Source: Pseudodesulfovibrio thermohalotolerans (lineage in GTDB: Bacteria; Desulfobacterota; Desulfovibrionia; Desulfovibrionales; Desulfovibrionaceae). Taken from it: 64,000 nt of DNA. Within the stretch, counting starts at the first letter, position 1. Each line of letters begins with the position of its first letter. Below are positions 53,574 through 61,797 of the stretch, piece after piece. Under the pieces are notes generated by a model. The model ran no database searches. It was given only the letters and a program-made list of their open reading frames with translations, and had not been told where the DNA came from. A program made the translations under genes and the position numbers. The DNA is taken from NCBI RefSeq assembly GCF_021353295.2, contig NZ_CP120635.1:431001-495000 (forward strand). The letters are read 5' to 3'.

Positions 53574-56570
53574 ATGCTTTGTCGTGTGATCGTTGGACTG
53601 AAGGAAGGCGTCCGGGACGTGCTGGGCGAGAGGATCGCCCGCAAGGTCAGGAGCGAACTCGGCATGGACGTGAAGGATGTCCGCATCGTCAATGTCTTCA
53701 CCCTGGAGGGCGTGACCCGGGAGCAGGTCGACATGGTCCTGGACCGCGCCGCCCTGCATGACCCGGTTCTGCACGAGGTTTCGCTCGCGCCCCTGGCGCG
53801 CGACTTCGATTGGATCATCGAAGTGGGCTTCCGGCCGGGCGTGACCGACAACGAGGGCCGCACCGCCCGCGAGACGCTCGGCGTCGTCCTGGGACTGTCC
53901 CGGGCCGAACGGGAGTCCATCAAGGTCTACACCTCCCGCCAGTACCTGATCCAGGCCGATCTGGACGAGGCGGGCGCGAGCCGTATCGCCAAGGACCTGC
54001 TGGCCAACGAACTCATCCAGCGGTACGAATACAAGTCCGCCGCCCAGTGGGCCAAGGACCCCGGTTTCGAGGCCAAGGCCGCCCGCGTCACGGGCCAGGC
54101 TTCCGACGCCGTGGCCACCATTCCGCTGGCCGCCATGTCCGATCAGGAGCTCATGGACTTTTCCAGGTCCAACACCCTGGCCCTGTCCCTCAAGGAGTTG
54201 CACGACATCCGCGCCTATTTCGCCGACCCGGCCGTCCGGGCCGACCGCGAGAAGGCCGGGCTCGGGGCCGATCCGACCGACGCCGAGATCGAAGTTCTGG
54301 CCCAGACCTGGTCCGAGCACTGCAAGCACAAGATTTTTTCCGCCAAGATCGAGTACGAGAACGCTGAGACCGGCAAGACCGTCGAGTATTCGAGCCTGTA
54401 CAAGACCTTCATCCAGGGTTCCACCCGGCAGATTCGCGAACGCAACGCGGCCGGACGCGAGGGCGGCGACTACTGCCTGTCCGTGTTCAAGGACAACGCG
54501 GGCGTGATCCGGTTCTCCGAGACCACCAACGTCTGCGTCAAGATGGAGACCCACAACTCCCCGTCGGCTCTCGATCCCTACGGCGGAGCCCTGACCGGCA
54601 TCGTGGGCGTGAACCGCGATCCCATGGGTACCGGCATGGGCGCGAATCTCCTGTGCAACACCGATGTCTTCTGCTTCGCGTCCCCGTTCCACGAGGGCGA
54701 GCTGCCGCCCAGGCTGCTGCATCCCCGCCGGGTGTTCGAAGGCGTGCGAGAGGGCGTGGAGCATGGCGGCAACAAGTCCGGCATCCCCACGGTGAACGGG
54801 TCCATCGTCTTCGACGAGCGGTACCTGGGCAAGCCGCTGGTCTACTGCGGCACCATCGGCACCATGCCGGTCTCCGTCGCGGGACAGCCTTCCCATGAGA
54901 AGTGCGCCCTGCCCGGCGACGTCATCGTCATGTCCGGCGGACGCATCGGCGCGGACGGCATCCACGGCGCAACCTTCTCCTCCGAGGAGTTGCACGAGGG
55001 CAGCCCGGCCACCGCAGTCCAGATCGGCGATCCCATCACCCAGCGCAAGATGTACGATTTTCTCATGCGCGCCCGTGATCTCGGCCTGTACAACGCCATC
55101 ACCGACAACGGGGCGGGCGGCCTGTCCTCCTCGGTCGGCGAGATGGCCGAGGATTCCGGCGGTTTCGACATGGACCTGAAGAAGGCCCCGCTCAAGTACG
55201 ACGGCCTGCGTCCCTGGGAAATCCTCATCTCCGAGGCCCAGGAGCGCATGACCATGGCCGTGCCGCCGGAAAAGCTCGACGAGTTCATGCGTCTCAGCGA
55301 GGAGATGGACGTGGAGTCCTCCGCCCTCGGCACCTTTACGGATTCCGGCAAGTACCTGGTCCGCTACGGCGACAAGATGGTCACCTATCTCGACATGGAC
55401 TTCCTGCACAACGGCGTGCCGCAGATGGAACTCAAGGCCGTTTGGCAGCGGCCCGAGATCGCCCAGGACGCCGTGCCCGTGGCCGAGGATCAGAACGGTC
55501 TGCTCAAGGACATGCTCGGAAGGCTGAACATCTGCTCCAAGGAGTACGTTGTCCGGCAGTACGACCATGAGGTCCAGGGCAAGTCCGCGGTCAAGCCCAT
55601 GGTCGGCGTGCTCGGCGACGGTCCGTCCGATGCGGGCGTTGTCCGCCCCGAATACGGTTCGGACCGGGGTCTGGTGGTTTCCCACGGCATCTGCCCGCAG
55701 TTCTCCGACTACGACACCTACTGGATGATGGCCAACGCCATCGACGAGGCCGTGCGCAACGCCGTGGCCGTTGGCGGCGACGTCAACTACATGGCCGGCG
55801 TGGACAACTTCTGCTGGTGCGACCCGGTTCAGTCCGAGTCCACCCCCGACGGCCACTACAAGCTGGCCCAGCTTGTCCGGGCCAACCAGGCGCTCGCCCA
55901 CTACTGCCTCGGCTTCGGCGTGCCCTGCGTTTCCGGCAAGGACTCCATGAAGAACGATTACAAGGGCGGCGGCCGGAAGATTTCCATTCCCCCGACCGTG
56001 CTTTTCTCGGTCATCGGCGTTATTCCCGACGTGAACAAGTGTCTGACTTCGGACTTCAAGAAGCCCGGCGACCTGGTCTACGTCCTCGGCCAGACCCGGC
56101 CGGAGATGGGCGGCAGCGAGATCGCCGACCAGCTCGGTTTCTCCGACGCCCGTGTTCCCCAGGTGGACCTGGTTTCCGCGAAGCGCCGCTACGAGACCGT
56201 GTTCGCGGCCTCCCAGGAAGGACTGATTTCCGCCTGCCATGATTGCTCTGACGGAGGTTTGGGCGTGGCCCTGGCTGAGATGTGCATCGGCGGACGGCTT
56301 GGCGCGGACGTTGACCTGGACAAGGTCCCGGCCTGCGGCGAGCTGAACCTGACCGGCCTGCTCTATGCGGAATCGGCCAGCCGTCTGCTGGTTTCCGTGG
56401 CCCCGGCCGATCGCGAGCGGTTCGAAAACCTGTTCGCCGGACAGCCCTTCGCTTGTATCGGCAGCGTTTCGGACGCCTCGTCCATGACCGTTTCCTTGGC
56501 AGGCCGCAAGGTCCTGGATGCCGAAGTGGAGGAATTGGCGGCCGCCTTCAAGGAGACCCTGGCCTGGTAA
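53574..56570 (+). CDS. purL: Phosphoribosylformylglycinamidine synthase, PurS-PurL fusion
   Basis: The 998-residue protein begins with a PurS-like region (~1-150, two ferredoxin-like repeats: CRVIVGLKEGVRDVLGERI and WIIEVGFRPGVTDNEGRTA) and continues as PurL (SEHCKHKIFSAKIEY, KMETHNSPSALDPYGGALTG, ITDNGAGGLSSSVGEM, CVSGKDSMKND, ACHDCSDGGLGVAL). It converts FGAR to FGAM in purine synthesis using ATP. The glutaminase PurQ is not part of this protein and would be encoded elsewhere. This arrangement differs from the separate PurS and PurL of Bacillus. AGAGGAGA precedes the ATG. Confidence 0.93.
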   Translation: MLCRVIVGLKEGVRDVLGERIARKVRSELGMDVKDVRIVNVFTLEGVTREQVDMVLDRAALHDPVLHEVSLAPLARDFDWIIEVGFRPGVTDNEGRTARETLGVVLGLSRAERESIKVYTSRQYLIQADLDEAGASRIAKDLLANELIQRYEYKSAAQWAKDPGFEAKAARVTGQASDAVATIPLAAMSDQELMDFSRSNTLALSLKELHDIRAYFADPAVRADREKAGLGADPTDAEIEVLAQTWSEHCKHKIFSAKIEYENAETGKTVEYSSLYKTFIQGSTRQIRERNAAGREGGDYCLSVFKDNAGVIRFSETTNVCVKMETHNSPSALDPYGGALTGIVGVNRDPMGTGMGANLLCNTDVFCFASPFHEGELPPRLLHPRRVFEGVREGVEHGGNKSGIPTVNGSIVFDERYLGKPLVYCGTIGTMPVSVAGQPSHEKCALPGDVIVMSGGRIGADGIHGATFSSEELHEGSPATAVQIGDPITQRKMYDFLMRARDLGLYNAITDNGAGGLSSSVGEMAEDSGGFDMDLKKAPLKYDGLRPWEILISEAQERMTMAVPPEKLDEFMRLSEEMDVESSALGTFTDSGKYLVRYGDKMVTYLDMDFLHNGVPQMELKAVWQRPEIAQDAVPVAEDQNGLLKDMLGRLNICSKEYVVRQYDHEVQGKSAVKPMVGVLGDGPSDAGVVRPEYGSDRGLVVSHGICPQFSDYDTYWMMANAIDEAVRNAVAVGGDVNYMAGVDNFCWCDPVQSESTPDGHYKLAQLVRANQALAHYCLGFGVPCVSGKDSMKNDYKGGGRKISIPPTVLFSVIGVIPDVNKCLTSDFKKPGDLVYVLGQTRPEMGGSEIADQLGFSDARVPQVDLVSAKRRYETVFAASQEGLISACHDCSDGGLGVALAEMCIGGRLGADVDLDKVPACGELNLTGLLYAESASRLLVSVAPADRERFENLFAGQPFACIGSVSDASSMTVSLAGRKVLDAEVEELAAAFKETLAW

Positions 56571-56711
56571 TTGAATTTTAAACACAACTCCTTGGTGTCG
56601 CGCCTTTACCAAAAGTGAATAATTCTCTATAGTGACGGCGTATTTACCTAGGCTGGGTCAAGGGTGCCCGGCTTGTTGCGACACCGCGTTTCTAGTAATG
56701 GGGGTTGGTTA

Positions 56712-57197
56712 ATGCTCAAGAGATCTGTTTGGATCAAAGGCTGCTGCGCACTCTCGCTGGCAGCCTTTGTCGTATTGGCGGTCATGGCCGATGCAGGACG
56801 GGCGAATTCGGGTCGGTACGTGGGGTCGGAGGCATGTAGGGAGTGTCACGACCAGGAGTATGACAATTTTAAGAAGTTCGCCAAGAAGGCGCATTCCGGG
56901 GAGTCCGTCAGAATAATGATGGGCGACCTGACCAAGGAGGAGCTTGCGGAATGCTATGGCTGTCACATGACAGGTGTAGGCCAGCCGGGGGGCTTCGTGG
57001 ATTTCGAGACGACTCCGGGCATGGCCGAGGCCGGGTGCGAGGTATGTCACGGTCCGGGCTACGATCACGTTGAGTCCGGGGGCGACCCGGACTTCATCAA
57101 GCACGACCTGAGTCTTGATGATTGCCAGGTCTGCCACAACCCGGAACGGGTCGATGCGTTTGACTTCAAGCCGCTGTTGCACGGCGGAGCTCATTAG
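56712..57197 (+). CDS. Periplasmic tetrahaem cytochrome c (c554-like)
   Basis: The 161-residue protein has a signal peptide (~1-33) and four CxxCH haem-c sites: CRECH near 42, CYGCH near 80, CEVCH near 113 and CQVCH near 139. YVGSEACRECH is typical of cytochrome c554-like multihaem proteins. It would be an electron carrier in the periplasm. The ATG at 56712 is preferred over the upstream in-frame start because it gives a normal signal peptide. It lies eight bases before a haem-binding chemoreceptor gene and is almost certainly in the same operon. Confidence 0.9.
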   Translation: MLKRSVWIKGCCALSLAAFVVLAVMADAGRANSGRYVGSEACRECHDQEYDNFKKFAKKAHSGESVRIMMGDLTKEELAECYGCHMTGVGQPGGFVDFETTPGMAEAGCEVCHGPGYDHVESGGDPDFIKHDLSLDDCQVCHNPERVDAFDFKPLLHGGAH

Positions 57198-57205
57198 GAG
57201 GCGGC

Positions 57206-59227
57206 ATGGATAATTTCATCACCCGCTCCCTCGGGATCAAGCTCATCCTCTTGTCTTCTCTGCTGACCATCCTGGCCTTTGCCGGGTTGTTCGCCTACAG
57301 CTCCATCTCAACCAAGGATCACACTCTGAAAGAGGTGGCCCTGGCCGCCGAAAGGGTTGCGGACATGCTGTATATCGCCATCGAAGACCCCATGTCTAAA
57401 GGGGACAACGACGGCACCGCGATCAAATTCCTTCAGATGGCCGAGAGGTATCCGGACATCAAGGTCTACCTGACCGACTACAAGGGAGAGATCACCTATT
57501 CCACCGAGTCCGAATCGATACGCCAAAAGATATTCGACGCGCGGTCCGAGACCGGGCTGCCCGAGATGGTATCCAAGGGGCTTGAGGAGAAGATCGCCGA
57601 GGGCGACCTCAAGGAGATCGACGGCAAGCGTCATTTCGTCGAGGTGAAATCCATCGAGAATAACCCGTTTTGCTATCACTGCCACGGCAGGAGCCGGGAA
57701 ATTCTCGGGGCGATGGTTGTGGCCGTGGACGTCAGCCCGCAGTACGGCGCGCTCAGGGAAAACCAGATTCGGTCGGCGGGCATATCCGTGATCGGCGTCC
57801 TGGCCCTGCTGGCCGCGTTGATCGTGTTCATGCGCCGGGCCATTGTCAATCGCATCACTTCCATCGCCTCAACGGCCGAGGACGTGGCCCACGGCAATCT
57901 GGACGCCCGTTTCGAGGTGGCCGGGACCGACGAACTGGGTTCCCTGTCCCGCTATCTCGGGGCCATGGTCAACCGGATCAAGGATCAGCTACAGTACAAC
58001 CAGTCCGTGCTCAGCGGCATAGTGGTCCCGTTGTTCGTGACCGATGCCGACCAGACCCTGCAATTCGTGAATCCGCCGTTGCAGGCCATTCTCGATTTGA
58101 CCGAGGACGAACTCAAGGGCCGCCGGGTGCAGGACGTCTTCGCTTGTGAATCCGAGGACGGGTCCACCTGCAACGCCGGCGAGGTTATCGCCTTGGGCGA
58201 GCCGCTTCAGGGACGGTTCCTGTTCACGCGCGGCGACGGCACCGTATTCCCGCTTCTGTTCGAGGCGTCCCCGCTCAAGGACGCGGAAGGAAAGACCGTG
58301 GGCGTTATCTGCGTGCTCATCGATCTGACGCGCGAGGAAGAGGACAAGAAGAACATCGAACTGCAACGGCAGGATCTCCTTGTTGTGGCCAACGAAGTCA
58401 CCGAGGTGGCCAACAAGCTCAATGATGCGTCCAATATTCTCTCCACGCGGATGGACGAACTCGCGGACGGCGTCGACACCTCCGCGAACGAGACCGGGCA
58501 GGTGGCCACGGCCATGGAGGAGATGAACGCGACGGTGCTTGAAGTGGCCAAGAACGCCGCTGAGACCGCCCAGGCGTCGGACCGGGCAAACAAAGTGGCC
58601 GCTTCGGGCGGCGTGGTGGTGGGCAAGACCGTGGAGGAGATCAATTCCGTGGCCGACATCACCGAGAAACTGGCCGAGGCTCTGGCCTCGCTGTCCAGCC
58701 GGGCCGAGAACATCGGGCAGGTCATGGCCGTCATTAACGACATTGCGGACCAGACCAACCTGCTGGCGCTCAACGCGGCCATTGAGGCCGCCCGCGCGGG
58801 CGACGCCGGGCGAGGTTTCGCGGTTGTCGCGGACGAGGTTCGCAAGCTGGCCGAGAAGACCATGGACGCCACCAAGGAAGTGGAGGGAGCGATCTCCCTG
58901 ATCCAGCAGTCCACGTCACATGCGGTTAATGAAATGGATGCCGTCAAACAGCGCGTGGTCAATACCTCGGGCATGGCCCAGGAAGCGGGCGGCGTGCTCG
59001 ACGAGATCGTCCGGCACTCCGACTCCATCGCCGAGATGGTCAACGGCATCGCCACGGCGGCGGAGCAGCAGTCCTCGACATCGGACGAGATCAACACCCG
59101 GGTGACCCAGATCAACAAACTGTCCCAGGACGTTTTGTCCGGGATTCGCGAATCCAATCAGGGCATCCAGGAGGTCTCGGAACTGGCCGAGGAGCTTGCG
59201 GGGCTGGTTGCCAAGTTCCGTCAATAG
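57206..59227 (+). CDS. Methyl-accepting chemotaxis protein with periplasmic c-haem (DcrA-like)
   Basis: The 673-residue receptor has helices near 12-32 and 190-212, with a periplasmic sensor domain containing a single haem-c site CYHCHG near residue 156. A HAMP domain, a PAS domain (~270-385, SGIVVPLFVTDADQTLQFV) and the MCP signalling domain follow, with the conserved tip VINDIADQTNLLALNAAIEAA. D. vulgaris DcrA is a receptor of this type that senses oxygen or redox potential through its haem. The PAS domain contains cysteines (CESEDGSTCN). GGAGG precedes the ATG. Its partner is the cytochrome gene immediately upstream. Confidence 0.93.
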   Translation: MDNFITRSLGIKLILLSSLLTILAFAGLFAYSSISTKDHTLKEVALAAERVADMLYIAIEDPMSKGDNDGTAIKFLQMAERYPDIKVYLTDYKGEITYSTESESIRQKIFDARSETGLPEMVSKGLEEKIAEGDLKEIDGKRHFVEVKSIENNPFCYHCHGRSREILGAMVVAVDVSPQYGALRENQIRSAGISVIGVLALLAALIVFMRRAIVNRITSIASTAEDVAHGNLDARFEVAGTDELGSLSRYLGAMVNRIKDQLQYNQSVLSGIVVPLFVTDADQTLQFVNPPLQAILDLTEDELKGRRVQDVFACESEDGSTCNAGEVIALGEPLQGRFLFTRGDGTVFPLLFEASPLKDAEGKTVGVICVLIDLTREEEDKKNIELQRQDLLVVANEVTEVANKLNDASNILSTRMDELADGVDTSANETGQVATAMEEMNATVLEVAKNAAETAQASDRANKVAASGGVVVGKTVEEINSVADITEKLAEALASLSSRAENIGQVMAVINDIADQTNLLALNAAIEAARAGDAGRGFAVVADEVRKLAEKTMDATKEVEGAISLIQQSTSHAVNEMDAVKQRVVNTSGMAQEAGGVLDEIVRHSDSIAEMVNGIATAAEQQSSTSDEINTRVTQINKLSQDVLSGIRESNQGIQEVSELAEELAGLVAKFRQ

Positions 59228-59247
59228 ACATCGCAAAGGCACCCTTG

Positions 59248-59271
59248 AGGGCCCGGCTTATGCCGGGCCCT
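59248..59271 (+). terminator. Hairpin after the chemoreceptor gene
   Basis: AGGGCCCGGC pairs perfectly with GCCGGGCCCT around TTAT. The following sequence is only weakly T-rich, so termination is likely but not certain. Confidence 0.65.
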
Positions 59272-59441
59272 CTCGCTGTTGTGTGCCATTTGTCTGTAAT
59301 TTCGCGCAATCGCGATCCCGGCCAGGCGGTCGAAAAACGATGCAACCGTGCAACGCGGCACCGGTGATGACCCGGTTGTAACATTTGCAGTAATCGATTT
59401 TCTGAGCTAATGACCCATGATTCCGCTTGCACGGATTCCTC

Positions 59442-59478
59442 TTGACAAAGATGGGCCGGGGGAATAGTAATTGTTATC
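59442..59478 (+). promoter_or_regulatory. perR promoter with overlapping operator-like repeat
   Basis: A consensus -35 TTGACA (59442-59447) is followed 17 bases later by a weak -10 (TAGTAA). The latter lies in the imperfect palindrome AATAGTAATTGTTATC (59463-59478), which resembles Fur/PerR boxes and would permit self-control. Confidence 0.5.
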
Positions 59479-59495
59479 AAATATGGAGGATATCC

Positions 59496-59894
59496 ATGGC
59501 TCAAGAAATGGGTTTCAGGCTTTCCAAGCAGCGGAAAGTGATCCTGGAAGAGTTGCGTAAGGTGAGGACGCACCCCACGGCCGACGAGGTCTATGACATG
59601 GTGCGCAAGATTATCCCCAGGATCAGCCTGGGCACGGTATACAGGAACCTGGAGTTCCTGGCGACCAAAGGGCTGGTTCTGAAATTAGGTGCGCCCGGCG
59701 AGCAGAAACGGTTCGACGGCACCCCTGAGCCGCATCCGCACATTCGATGCGAAGTGTGTACAGCCGTGGTCGACGTGGACTGCGAGATCGATATTCCGAC
59801 CATCCCCGACACCTGCACCAGCGGCTACAAAATTTTGAATACCAACGTGGAATTTGTGGGCATCTGTCCCAAATGCCAGGCTGCCAAGCAATAA
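59496..59894 (+). CDS. perR: Fur-family regulator, PerR-like
   Basis: The 132-residue protein has a winged helix at ~8-80 (GFRLSKQRKVILEELRKV, ADEVYDMVRKIIPRISLGTVYRNLEFL) and a dimerisation domain with the metal motif PEPHPHIRCEVC and a second CPKC near the end, forming a structural zinc site. The histidines and acidic residues fit the regulatory site of PerR, which senses peroxide through iron. The start at 59496 has GGAGG six bases upstream. Rubrerythrin, desulfoferrodoxin, rubredoxin and ROO genes follow directly, which supports PerR over Fur. Confidence 0.87.
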   Translation: MAQEMGFRLSKQRKVILEELRKVRTHPTADEVYDMVRKIIPRISLGTVYRNLEFLATKGLVLKLGAPGEQKRFDGTPEPHPHIRCEVCTAVVDVDCEIDIPTIPDTCTSGYKILNTNVEFVGICPKCQAAKQ

Positions 59895-59922
59895 ATCCGA
59901 TAAATATCCGCTGAAAGATCGT

Positions 59923-59960
59923 AAAGCCGGTTGCCTCATGAGGCAACCGGCTTTATTTAT
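59923..59960 (+). terminator. Terminator after perR
   Basis: AAAGCCGGTTGCCT pairs perfectly over 14 bases with AGGCAACCGGCTTT around CATG and is followed by ATTTAT. Confidence 0.85.
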
Positions 59961-59983
59961 ACTATTAACTGTCGATTAGATGC

Positions 59984-60021
59984 TTGACAGGCGGCTCTTC
60001 CGTAGATAGGAATAATTCCTA
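59984..60021 (+). promoter_or_regulatory. rbr promoter with perfect palindrome over the -10 region
   Basis: TTGACA (59984-59989) is followed after 17 bases by TAGGAA (60007-60012). That -10 lies inside the perfect palindrome TAGGAATAATTCCTA (60007-60021), an attractive operator for the PerR-like protein encoded next door. A 150-base leader follows before rbr. Confidence 0.6.
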
Positions 60022-60171
60022 GATTGATGCTAACCGAATGAGTTGGAAGAGAAAATTTTTATCAGCGGAACGCCACATCCTTTTCACATAATAATACGAC
60101 AACGAGCGTGTTTTTGTGTAGGGTCGGTGGTGAATCTGAAAAAACCAAGAATCATTCCGTAAGGAGGAACA

Positions 60172-60744
60172 ATGTCTCTGAAAGGAACCCAGACCGAAAA
60201 GAACTTGTTGTACGCATTCATCGGCGAGTCCCAGGCTCGCAACAGATATACCTATTACGCCAGCGTGGCCAAGAAAGAGGGTTACGTCCAGATCTCCAAG
60301 ATCTTCGAAGAGACCGCCGGACACGAGAAGGAGCACGCCAAGCGCCTGTTCAAGTTCATGGAAGGCGGCACCGCGGAGATCACCGGCTCCTTCCCCGCCG
60401 GAGTGATCGGCAGCACCCTCGACAATCTGAAGGCCGCTGCTGCCGGCGAGCACGAGGAGTACACCGAGATGTACCCCGACTTCGCCAAGATCGCCCGCCA
60501 GGAGGGCTTCAACGAGATCGCCGCCGTCATGGAGAACATCGCCGTGGCCGAGCGTTACCATGAGGAGCGGTACCAATCCCTCATCAACAACATCGAGACC
60601 GATCATGTCTTCGTCAAGGACGAGGAAATCGTCTGGCGGTGCCAGAACTGCGGTTACAACCACAGGGGCTCCACCGCTCCCGTGAAGTGCCCGGCCTGCG
60701 ATCATCCCCAGGCCCATTTCGAGATCAAGGACACCAACTGGTAA
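60172..60744 (+). CDS. rbr: Rubrerythrin
   Basis: The 190-residue protein has a four-helix diiron domain with paired E-x2-H-type motifs ([63 protein letters not shown]) and a C-terminal rubredoxin-like domain with CQNCG from residue 157 and CPACDHP. It reduces hydrogen peroxide in the cytoplasm using electrons from rubredoxin. GGAGG precedes the start. It is the first of a run of four oxygen-defence genes downstream of a terminator and a palindrome-bearing promoter. Confidence 0.96.
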   Translation: MSLKGTQTEKNLLYAFIGESQARNRYTYYASVAKKEGYVQISKIFEETAGHEKEHAKRLFKFMEGGTAEITGSFPAGVIGSTLDNLKAAAAGEHEEYTEMYPDFAKIARQEGFNEIAAVMENIAVAERYHEERYQSLINNIETDHVFVKDEEIVWRCQNCGYNHRGSTAPVKCPACDHPQAHFEIKDTNW

Positions 60745-60772
60745 GAATCAAGTCATCCAAGGAGGATTCGAC

Positions 60773-61162
60773 ATGGCTATCAAATTGGGCGAAGTGTACA
60801 AGTGTAATATCTGCGGCAATATCGTCATGGCCATTCACGAAGGTGCGGGCGACCTGGTCTGCTGCGGCGAGGAGATGGTGCTGATGACCGAAAATACCGT
60901 TGACGCCGCCAAGGAAAAGCACGTTCCCGTCATCGAGAAGGACGGCGACAAGGTTACCGTCAAGGTCGGTTCCGTTGCGCATCCCATGGAGGAAAAGCAC
61001 TACATCGAGTGGATCGAGCTTCAGGTGGGCGAGGTGGTCCTGACCAAGATGCTCAAGCCCGGCGACAAGCCCGAGGCCGAATTCTGCATCTGCGGTCTGT
61101 CCGGCGATCTCAAGGCGCGCGAATACTGCAACCTCCACGGTCTTTGGACCGCGACCGCCTAG
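60773..61162 (+). CDS. dfx: Desulfoferrodoxin (superoxide reductase)
   Basis: The 129-residue protein has the two iron centres of desulfoferrodoxin. Centre I is C11, C14, C30, C31 (YKCNICG, LVCCGEE), and centre II is H50, H70, H76, C119, H122 (the CNLH end motif). It reduces superoxide to hydrogen peroxide with electrons from rubredoxin. The rubredoxin gene lies downstream, as in D. vulgaris where rbo and rub form an operon. AAGGAGG precedes the start 28 bases after rbr. Confidence 0.96.
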   Translation: MAIKLGEVYKCNICGNIVMAIHEGAGDLVCCGEEMVLMTENTVDAAKEKHVPVIEKDGDKVTVKVGSVAHPMEEKHYIEWIELQVGEVVLTKMLKPGDKPEAEFCICGLSGDLKAREYCNLHGLWTATA

Positions 61163-61252
61163 ACGCGGCATTTCGATCCGCGCTCCAGAGCGCGTATTCG
61201 ACATCACGGGGGCGGGTCGTTGGACCCGCCCCTTTCAATCCAAGGAGGCAAT

Positions 61253-61702
61253 ATGGCTCTGCCCGAAGAGATGTATCAATGCCAGACCGTGAACTGCGGC
61301 TACATCTACAACCCGGACAAGGGCGACCGGAAAGGGAAGATTCCCAAGGGCACCAGGTTCGAGGACCTTCCCGACGACTGGCGCTGCCCCATTTGCGGCG
61401 GGACCAAGAAGTGCTTCCGGCCTCTGGCCGGTCCGGGGTCTACCAAGTCGGACTGCGAATTGCCTGTTGAAACCGATCCCGAAAAGTTGACAGCGGCCGC
61501 CGCTGCTGCAAAAGTATCCGACCAAAAGGAGACTGATCCCATGCAGAAATACGTGTGCGAGATTTGTGGCTATGTGTACGACCCGGCCCAGGGCGATTCC
61601 GACGCCGACATCCCGGCCGGCACCAAGTTCGAAGACCTGCCCGACGACTGGACCTGTCCCGTCTGCGGCGCGGGTAAGGACAGCTTCGTACTCGAGGATT
61701 AA
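61253..61702 (+). CDS. Double rubredoxin with an internal second start
   Basis: The 149-residue protein carries two rubredoxin domains. The first has C10-x4-C15 and C45-x2-C48, with two extra residues between the first cysteines, as in some atypical rubredoxins. Domain two, from residue 97, has ordinary C102-x2-C105 and C135-x2-C138. An Ala-rich linker at ~70-96 joins them. The ATG at 61541 (residue 97) has AAGGAG about nine bases upstream and would yield a normal 53-residue rubredoxin. The protein passes electrons to desulfoferrodoxin, rubrerythrin and ROO. Confidence 0.9.
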   Translation: MALPEEMYQCQTVNCGYIYNPDKGDRKGKIPKGTRFEDLPDDWRCPICGGTKKCFRPLAGPGSTKSDCELPVETDPEKLTAAAAAAKVSDQKETDPMQKYVCEICGYVYDPAQGDSDADIPAGTKFEDLPDDWTCPVCGAGKDSFVLED

Positions 61703-61797
61703 TTTTCGGCCCTCATCGTGGGCACGGAGCGCGCACCCACGGTTCGCGCTCCTTTTTTTACCGCAGCAGTTGAGCATCGCTCAATGTGGAGAAGACA

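Noticed and set aside
53556..56612. A minus-strand frame of 1018 codons opposite the purL gene
   Set aside because: It is antisense to a complete PurS-PurL gene, has a His/Gly/Val-rich composition typical of reverse reading of GC-rich codons, and contains no recognised domain. Similar mirror frames lie opposite secA, htpG, the PAS kinases, dsrK and dsrP.
56571..56711. Cyclic-di-GMP (GEMM) riboswitch upstream of the cytochrome gene
   Set aside because: The conserved GEMM core could not be matched by eye in this 140-base leader.
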